A DNA stretch of 47,687 nucleotides from Desulfobacca sp. Lineage in GTDB: Bacteria; Desulfobacterota; Desulfobaccia; Desulfobaccales; Desulfobaccaceae. The stretch's first letter is position 1, and each line of letters opens with the position of its first letter. The position numbers and the translations under genes are program-made. Under the pieces are notes generated by a model. That model was given only the letters and a program-made list of their open reading frames with translations, did no database searches and had not been told where the DNA came from. The stretch covers positions 1-47,687 of the forward strand of contig DYEV01000031.1 of NCBI GenBank assembly GCA_020725545.1, in the 5' to 3' direction. Shown here piece by piece: positions 42,586 to 47,687 of this stretch.

Positions 42586-43356
42586 ATGCTCTTAACGGTT
42601 TGGTTCTATTTTGTCCTGGTGATCTCGGCCATTATCGCCTCGACCATGGTCATTGTGGTGACCATGTTTGCACCTCACAGCGATCTGCCCCTGCGCATTA
42701 CCCATTATTGGGGGCTCCTCCTCATTCGCTGTGTGGGGGTTGATTTAAAGGTAGAAGGGCTGGAACACCTGGATCTGAGCCGCCCCTATGTCTTTGCGGC
42801 CAACCATCAGAGTTCCTTTGATATTTTCGCCCTGCTGGCAGCCCTTCCCAAAGTCAAATTTTTGGCCAAAAAAGAGCTGTTCGCCATCCCTCTCTTTGGG
42901 CCGGCCCTGCGGCGGGCCGGCTCTCTGCCGGTGGACCGCAGCAACCGCCAGGCGTCCTTGAAAAGTATCGAAATGGCGGCGCAAGCGGTGCGGCAGGGAA
43001 GCTCCATTGTCATCTTTCCCGAAGGTACCCGCAGCACCACCAATGAACTCCTGCCCTTTAAAAAAGGGGGGTTTGTCCTGGCCATAAAATCCGGACAACC
43101 TATAGTACCCGTAAGCCTGAGCGGCACAGGAGCGGTGCTGCCAAAGGGACTCGGGCGGATACACTCCTGTCCCGTGAAGCTGGTCTTCGGCCAGCCGATC
43201 GCTACCGATACCTTCAAAAATGTCAATAAGGACCAGTTGATGGCTCTGTTGCGGGAGGCCATCCTGAAAAATTACGATCCCGATTACGGTCGGAAGTCCC
43301 AGCCACCGAAGACATCCTGTCCTACCTCCCAGCCGACGGCGACCCGTCTAGCCTAG
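42586..43356 (+). CDS. plsC: 1-acyl-sn-glycerol-3-phosphate acyltransferase
   Basis: About 256 aa. An N-terminal hydrophobic anchor (LLTVWFYFVLVISAIIASTM) precedes the acyltransferase motifs NHQSSFDIF (catalytic His and Asp) and IVIFPEGTRSTTNE. It adds the second acyl chain to make phosphatidic acid at the inner membrane. ATG 42586 follows GGGGAG; the open frame before it is not homologous. It is 2 nt from the next gene. Confidence 0.93.
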   Translation: MLLTVWFYFVLVISAIIASTMVIVVTMFAPHSDLPLRITHYWGLLLIRCVGVDLKVEGLEHLDLSRPYVFAANHQSSFDIFALLAALPKVKFLAKKELFAIPLFGPALRRAGSLPVDRSNRQASLKSIEMAAQAVRQGSSIVIFPEGTRSTTNELLPFKKGGFVLAIKSGQPIVPVSLSGTGAVLPKGLGRIHSCPVKLVFGQPIATDTFKNVNKDQLMALLREAILKNYDPDYGRKSQPPKTSCPTSQPTATRLA

Positions 43357-43358
43357 CG

Positions 43359-45059
43359 ATGTTAGAGACCAACCACCCAGTGCCCGCACCAGACACGGTT
43401 CAGCAACCCTGGGTCGACCTCATTTTTCTGGGCGGTCTCGGAGAGATCGGCCTCAACGCCATGGTCTTCGAAACCGCCGACAGCCTGGTCCTGGTGGATG
43501 CCGGCATCATGTTTCCCGAAGACTACATGCTGGGCATCGACATGGTGATCCCTGATTTTTCTTATGTCTTGGCCCGCCGGGAGAAGGTTCAAGCCTTAAT
43601 CCTTACCCACGGCCATGAGGACCATATCGGCGCTGTGCCTTTTCTCCTCCGGGAGCTGGAACTGCCCATCTATGGCACCGCCATGACACTGGCCCTGCTC
43701 CGGGAAAAACTCAAGGAACATAATCTGCTGGCACAGGCCCGGCTGCACCTCATTGAACCCCGGGAAAAGCTTACTTTAGGGCCGTTTACCTTTGATTTTA
43801 TCCGCGTCACCCACAGCATTGTGGACGGCGTTGGCTTTGCCCTGAACACGCCAGTGGGCGTTTTTATGCATTCGGGCGATTTTAAGATCGACGCCACCCC
43901 CACTGCCGGCGAAGTCACCGATCTGAATTGCTTTGCCGCCTATGGCAATCAGGGGGTGCTGGCCCTCCTTTCTGACTCCACCAACGCCGAACGGCCCGGC
44001 TTCACCCTCTCGGAACGGCAGATCGGCCATACCCTGGAGAACCTCATCCGCGCCGCAACCGGCCGGGTCATTATCGCCGTCTTTTCCTCCCATATCCCCC
44101 GCCTGCAGCAGATCGTCGATATTGCCATGAAGCAGGGCCGTAAGATTCTTTTTCATGGCCGCAGCATGGTCACCAACGTCCATTTGGCCAGGCAGTTGGG
44201 CCACCTCCGGGTGCCCCCGGCACAGGAGATGACCACCGGCGATCTCAAGCGCCTGCCCGACCGGGAGATCATCATCGTCACCACCGGCTCTCAGGGCGAA
44301 CCCATGAGCGCCTTGGCCCGCATCGCCCTGGATGCCCATAAACAGATCCGTATTCAAGAGGGGGACCTGGTCATCCTGTCCTCCAAGTTCATTCCAGGGA
44401 ACGAACGGGCCATCAGTACGGTAATCAACAACCTCTACCGCCTGGGCGCCGAAGTCGTTTACCAGGAAGTGGCCGACATCCACGTCTCGGGTCACGCTTC
44501 CCAAGAAGAACTGAAACTCCTCCTGCAGTTGACCAAACCGCGCTACCTTATCCCCATTCATGGGGAGTTGCGCCACCTTATCAAACATGCCCGCTTAGGA
44601 CGGGATTTGGGGATGGAGTCTGAACGCCTGCTTCTGGCGACCAATGGCGCTCGCCTGCGCTTTGACCACGACGGCGTGCAGCGACTGGAAGCCATCGATG
44701 TGGGGCGTATCTTCGTGGATGGCAAAGGGGTCGGCGATGTGGGCAAGATCGTGCTCCGGGACCGCCAACATCTGGCCGCAGATGGGCTGGTTATCGCGCT
44801 TGTAGCGGTGGATGCCACGGCCAGACGCATCGTTTCTGGCCCCGATCTCATCTCCAAAGGCTTCACCTTTGAGGAAGAGCAGGCCCCTCTCCTCGAAGCC
44901 GCCCGAGAAATCATTATGGAAATTATCAGCCGGGCCCTATCCGAACCTACTCAAGACTGGCTGGAGATCCAGATCCAGATCGGCAAAGCCCTCAGAAAAT
45001 ATTTTTTCAAACTCCTGGAACGCCGCCCCATGCTCCTGCCCTTAATCCTAACGCTCTAA
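43359..45059 (+). CDS. rnj: Ribonuclease J (metallo-beta-lactamase/beta-CASP)
   Basis: 566 aa, normal length. It is a 5' exo- and endonuclease for mRNA decay and rRNA maturation. Metal-binding motifs are LTHGHEDHIGAVP and HSGDFKID; the beta-CASP region has SDSTNAERPGFT, and HVSGHASQEELKLLL is the C-terminal motif. The start ATG 43359 lacks a Shine-Dalgarno and probably relies on coupling to plsC, whose stop ends 2 nt before. Confidence 0.96.
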   Translation: MLETNHPVPAPDTVQQPWVDLIFLGGLGEIGLNAMVFETADSLVLVDAGIMFPEDYMLGIDMVIPDFSYVLARREKVQALILTHGHEDHIGAVPFLLRELELPIYGTAMTLALLREKLKEHNLLAQARLHLIEPREKLTLGPFTFDFIRVTHSIVDGVGFALNTPVGVFMHSGDFKIDATPTAGEVTDLNCFAAYGNQGVLALLSDSTNAERPGFTLSERQIGHTLENLIRAATGRVIIAVFSSHIPRLQQIVDIAMKQGRKILFHGRSMVTNVHLARQLGHLRVPPAQEMTTGDLKRLPDREIIIVTTGSQGEPMSALARIALDAHKQIRIQEGDLVILSSKFIPGNERAISTVINNLYRLGAEVVYQEVADIHVSGHASQEELKLLLQLTKPRYLIPIHGELRHLIKHARLGRDLGMESERLLLATNGARLRFDHDGVQRLEAIDVGRIFVDGKGVGDVGKIVLRDRQHLAADGLVIALVAVDATARRIVSGPDLISKGFTFEEEQAPLLEAAREIIMEIISRALSEPTQDWLEIQIQIGKALRKYFFKLLERRPMLLPLILTL

Positions 45060-45153
45060 AGGGGGCGTCGCCCCACAAACCCAGGTGACCTCCCCGATAA
45101 GGCAAAAATCACCGCCCCTACAAAAAAATATTCCCTTCGACCATGTTGATGTG

Positions 45154-45159
45154 TATAAT
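45154..45159 (+). promoter_or_regulatory. -10 element upstream of tRNA-Arg
   Basis: A perfect TATAAT in the AT-rich 45060-45204 gap, about 45 nt before tRNA-Arg. The -35 is unclear. A GGGGC/GCCCC inverted repeat near 45062-45075 may end the rnj transcript. Confidence 0.4.
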
Positions 45160-45204
45160 TAATTTTTGACATTGACCTGCACCGGCGGGCAAGCCAAAAC
45201 AGAC

Positions 45205-45281
45205 GCGCCCATAGCTCAGCTGGACAGAGCAACGGACTACGAATCCGTGTGTCGGGAGTTCGAATCTCTCTGGGCGCGCCA
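45205..45281 (+). tRNA. tRNA-Arg (anticodon ACG)
   Basis: The cloverleaf has acceptor GCGCCCA/TGGGCGC, anticodon stem ACGGA/TCCGT with loop CTACGAA (ACG), a T-arm with TTCGAAT, and an encoded CCA. The wobble A is expected to become inosine. Mobile-element debris begins about 250-400 nt downstream. Confidence 0.96.
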
Positions 45282-45292
45282 ACTATGTAAAA

Positions 45293-45320
45293 AAGGGGCT
45301 TTTTTAGCCCCTTAAATTTT
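45293..45320 (+). terminator. Rho-independent terminator of tRNA-Arg
   Basis: AAGGGGCT (45293-45300) pairs perfectly with AGCCCCTT (45306-45313) over a TTTTT loop, followed by AAATTTT. It lies 12 nt after the tRNA. Confidence 0.75.
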
Positions 45321-45531
45321 GGCTTTGGACGCGGAGACCACTCGCATTGCCGCTGCCTTCCGAACTCCCTGCCTTCCTCCGCCGCAGAGAACCATGGCCG
45401 CCCCGTTTCCCAAGCCTGGCCAGGTTAATGGCTGGCAAATCTGTTAAACTGAAATTCGACCGCAAGATAAAAGTAGTTATGCGATAACAATAGGTTAAGT
45501 AGTACAAAAAAGTGTTTGGTGAAGATCTACA

Positions 45532-45569
45532 TTGAAAACTGACCCCAATCGCCGTTGAAAATTGACCCC
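45532..45569. repeat. Two 15-bp direct repeats (TTGAAAAyTGACCCC)
   Basis: TTGAAAACTGACCCC (45532-45546) and TTGAAAATTGACCCC (45555-45569) are 23 bp apart with one mismatch. Such repeated ends occur in some insertion sequences (IS21-like), so this is probably a lost element's end. The rest of 45321-45682 has no gene I can support. Confidence 0.5.
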
Positions 45570-45717
45570 CTCAGAGAAAAGCCGATCCAGCTCATGGCGT
45601 CGGAGGTGAGTTGAGCCCTCTGTGTCAATATAGCTGAGACACCCTCCCTGTGAAAAATTACTGTAGGGCGGGGAGGTGTAAAGGTCCACAATTATTTGGA
45701 CAAAGTTAAGGGTTAAA

Positions 45718-46494
45718 TCAGGCGGCCAGGGGAAGCGGCTGAAGTTGTTCCTGCCGCACCTGGGCAGGAGTTTTGTCGCCGTGGCGATGAAGAATCCAGT
45801 TTTCGTTGTAAAGGCGCTTAAAGTTTAAAAGAGCCAGACGTAACTCCTCTACGGTGGAGAAGTCCTTCACCCAGAGCAAATTTTCTTTGAGTATGCGGAC
45901 AAAGCGTTCCGCGCAGCCCTTGCCTTCCGGAGCCCGGACAAAGGCTGGGGAACTGGTGAGGCCCAGAAAAGCAATTTCTTCCTGAAAATCATGTGAAATA
46001 TAAAGACTGCCATGGTCATGGCGCAGGGCCAAGCCCTGGGCGGCCTAAAGAAGATAGCAACCTGTCCATCGGCAGCCGCAAAGTAGTGGTCATGTCGGTG
46101 CCCCACATCTTGTTGACCTCAGTGGTAGGGATTGTGCCGTCATGGACTTGCGGCCCCGGGGAGCTGCCCCGACGATGTGGCGCCGGGAGCTGATTATTTC
46201 GCAGCAGACGCAAAACCCGTCGTTTCGAGGTTCTGATGCCAGCATAGCGGAGTCTGGCCCACACTTGGCGATATCCTCCCCAAGGAAAGGGCTTTCAGCC
46301 AGGATGGCCTTGATATGCTGCACCAGTTCAGTATCGCTACAGGGCCCTTGGGGGCCAGGTCGCACTGTAGTATTGGCTGGTCCTGCTTTGGTTCGCCGCT
46401 GCCAATAGAAGGTAGAGCGTTGCAAGTGCCAAACACGGCAAACCCGGACCAGAGAAGGAGATTATTGTGTGGAGGGCGGGGTGGTCCGGCTCAT
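45718..46494 (-). pseudogene. IS3-family transposase OrfB (DDE integrase), broken
   Basis: OrfB begins at ATG 46494, overlapping the orfA stop, but a TAA stops it after about 10 codons. Pieces in different frames resemble one protein: RSTFYWQRRTKAG (near 46400), KVWARLRYAGIRTSKRRVL (near 46250), NKMWGTDMTTT (near 46080), ADGQVAIFF (near 46060), and ALRHDHGSLYISHDFQEEIAF through RVRQEQ-like C-terminus (46032-45718). The stretch between VAIFF and ALRHDHG, normally about 45 residues of the catalytic core, is missing. It cannot make a working transposase. Confidence 0.85.
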
Positions 46495-46832
46495 CTCCTC
46501 AACCTCCGCCGTGGTAAAGGGCGGCCGTCCTCCAGGTGCTCGATTTTCTTCTGGAGAGGCTCGTTATCCATGGTCACTTCTCCCAGCTTTTGCTGGAGCC
46601 GGGCGATTTCCAGATCCCGGGCGTCCTGGGGGCGTTTCTTTAAGGCTGCTTGGCCGGATTGAAGAAATTGCTCCCGCCATTTTGAAAGCCGGGCTGCGGT
46701 GACGTTTAATTCCCTGGAGAGCAGCTCCACGTCTTCACCACGCAAGAGCCGTAAGACGATTTCGACCTTGCGCCGGGCGGAAAAACGTTGTGATCCTTTG
46801 CCGACCAAGCCACCTTCTTTATTTCGATCCAT
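46491..46832 (-). CDS. IS3-family transposase OrfA
   Basis: 113 aa, apparently intact. The N-terminal helix-turn-helix reads RFSARRKVEIVLRLLRGEDV and SRELNVTAARLSKWREQFL; a leucine-zipper-like coiled coil follows (LEIARLQQKLGEVTMDNEPL). OrfA binds the element's ends. Its partner orfB is broken, so the element is unlikely to move unaided. Confidence 0.88.
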   Translation of the reverse strand: MDRNKEGGLVGKGSQRFSARRKVEIVLRLLRGEDVELLSRELNVTAARLSKWREQFLQSGQAALKKRPQDARDLEIARLQQKLGEVTMDNEPLQKKIEHLEDGRPLPRRRLRR

Positions 46833-46892
46833 TGAGGCACCTCCGAGGATTTTTTATTTTACCCCAATCGGTGTCCAACAGAATTGTAGACC

Positions 46893-47687
46893 AAACCACT
46901 GCCACCCTCCTGGACGAGGGGCGGTATCCCTGCTCCCCAGCACCATGTATCGCATCCTGAACCAGGAAGGGGAAGAGAAAGAACGACGCAAGCAGTGACG
47001 CCACCCGCCTTACCGCACGCCAGAACTCTTGGCTACCAGGCCGAACCAGGTCTGGTCCAGGGATATCGCCAAACTCCTGGGCCCGGCCGAATGGACCTAC
47101 TTCTACCTCTATGTCATTATTGATATTTTTAGCCGCTTTGCCGTTGGCTCTATGGTGGCCCACCGCGAGAGTGCGCCACTGGCGGAGCGTCTGATCCGAG
47201 AGAGCTGCGAGAAACAGGACATTGTGCCTGGACAGCTCGCCATCCCTGCCGATTGGGGGCCTCGATGCAATCCAAACCGGTCGCCCTGTTACTGACTGAT
47301 TTGGGGATTGCCAAAAGACCTAGCCGGCCGTATGTCTCCAACAATAACCCATTCTCGGCAAGCCAGTCGAAGGCTATAAAATATCGGCCAGATTTCCCGG
47401 AGCGTTTTGGCTGCCTGGAGGATAGCCGCCTTTTCTGCCAGGACTTCTTTGCCTGGTATAACTTGGAACATCGCCATAGCGGCATTGCCTAACTGAGCCC
47501 GGCCATGGTGCATTATGGCCAAGCCCAGCAGATCATCGCCGCCTGGCAAGAGGTCTAGCCGGCGGCTTACAACCAGCACCCGGAGCGGTTTGTCAAACAG
47601 CCGCCGCTGGCTGCTCCCCTGCCCGAGGCCGTCTGGATCAACCCCCCGGCCAAGGACCAGGAGCAGAGCCTCAACCAGATACACTCA
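46893..47687 (+). pseudogene. Second IS3-type transposase OrfB, decayed and truncated
   Basis: Plus-strand pieces align in order with a DDE transposase: ATLLDEGRYPCS (46901), PSTMYRILNQEGE (46936, after a 1-nt shift), then TGA at 46996, PNQVWSRDIAKLLGPAEWTY, LYVIIDIFSRFAVGSMVAHR, a shift near 47258 within a G-run, MQSKPVALLLTDLGIAK, YNLEHRHSGIA, TAA at 47490, PAMVHYGQAQQIIAAWQEV and TAG near 47559. The 5' part is lost at the junction with the other element, and the 3' end meets the window edge. Confidence 0.82.

Larger units (their letters stand above)
45683..46892 (-). mobile_element. IS3-family insertion sequence, inactivated
   Basis: The ends are inverted repeats: GGTCCACAATTATTTGGACA at 45683-45702, and its imperfect complement at 46872-46892. 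Both are flanked by AAA, a possible 3-bp target duplication. Inside are orfA and a broken orfB on the minus strand. The element is about 1.2 kb, in the normal IS3 size range with part of orfB missing. Confidence 0.75.

Noticed and set aside
45304-45689. Two minus-strand frames of 64-67 aa between tRNA-Arg and the IS element
   Set aside because: No ribosome sites or recognisable features, and they cover the terminator and direct repeats.
1-47687. CRISPR array, restriction-modification, toxin-antitoxin or prophage system
   Set aside because: I saw no regularly spaced repeats, cas genes, methylases, paired toxin genes or phage structural genes.

Overview
The window is a GC-rich bacterial chromosome segment made mostly of core housekeeping genes, ending in insertion-sequence debris. 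The content fits an anaerobic member of the Desulfobacterota (former Deltaproteobacteria, perhaps a Desulfobacca- or Syntrophobacter-like lineage). It has hyp hydrogenase-maturation genes, LarC, a ferredoxin:thioredoxin-reductase-type catalytic subunit, RNase J, GlnRS, and a proteobacterial-type tRNA-tuf operon. This placement is inferred from gene content; no phylogenetic test was run.

Layout. 1-676 (minus): the 5' end of tuf preceded by tRNA-Thr(TGT), tRNA-Tyr, tRNA-Gly and tRNA-Thr(GGT), with a strong sigma-70 promoter; this is the order of the E. coli tufB operon. 800-3390: prfB with the RF2 programmed +1 frameshift, then small unknown genes. 3435-6555 (minus): glnS-thiM-thiE, joined by two 4-nt stop/start overlaps. 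6683-11253 (plus): PolX polymerase, an SLC13-type transporter and an L,D-transpeptidase with a structured leader; 11450-11899 (minus) is a chagasin-like secreted protein. 12173-15906 (plus): the canonical rpsB-tsf-pyrH-frr-uppS cluster. 16166-17721: a TerC membrane protein and a CMP-kinase-like protein with a BON-like tail.

17829-22492 is a divergent hydrogenase-maturation locus: hypF, hypC and hypD on minus, hypA on plus, with sigma-70 and sigma-54-like promoters between them; hypB and hypE are absent. 22615-24282 (minus) is a serine protease-TPR / glutaredoxin / FTR-catalytic-subunit operon. argJ, sfsA, and a larC operon with two CNNM/CorC-type membrane proteins follow, then lon.

From 33185 most genes are on plus: an APH-like phosphotransferase, a P-loop kinase, a C_GCAxxG_C_C protein, trpS, an RsuA/RluB pseudouridine synthase and a site-2 protease. 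mutL (minus) is divergent from an unannotated 57-aa gene, rph and rdgB, whose transcript carries a two-hairpin, terminator-like leader. The stop codon of rdgB lies inside a tRNA-Pro gene. plsC and RNase J follow, then tRNA-Arg with a terminator.

45320-47687 is decayed mobile DNA: an IS3-family element with matching terminal inverted repeats but a broken orfB, abutting a second IS3-type orfB pseudogene. Dispersed palindromic or heptamer repeats occur between genes. I found no CRISPR array, prophage, or clear candidate for a wholly new defence or biosynthetic system. The most intriguing items are the leader upstream of the 57-aa/rph genes, the FTR-glutaredoxin-protease operon, the CNNM-LarC operon, the kinase-BON fusion and the rdgB/tRNA overlap.
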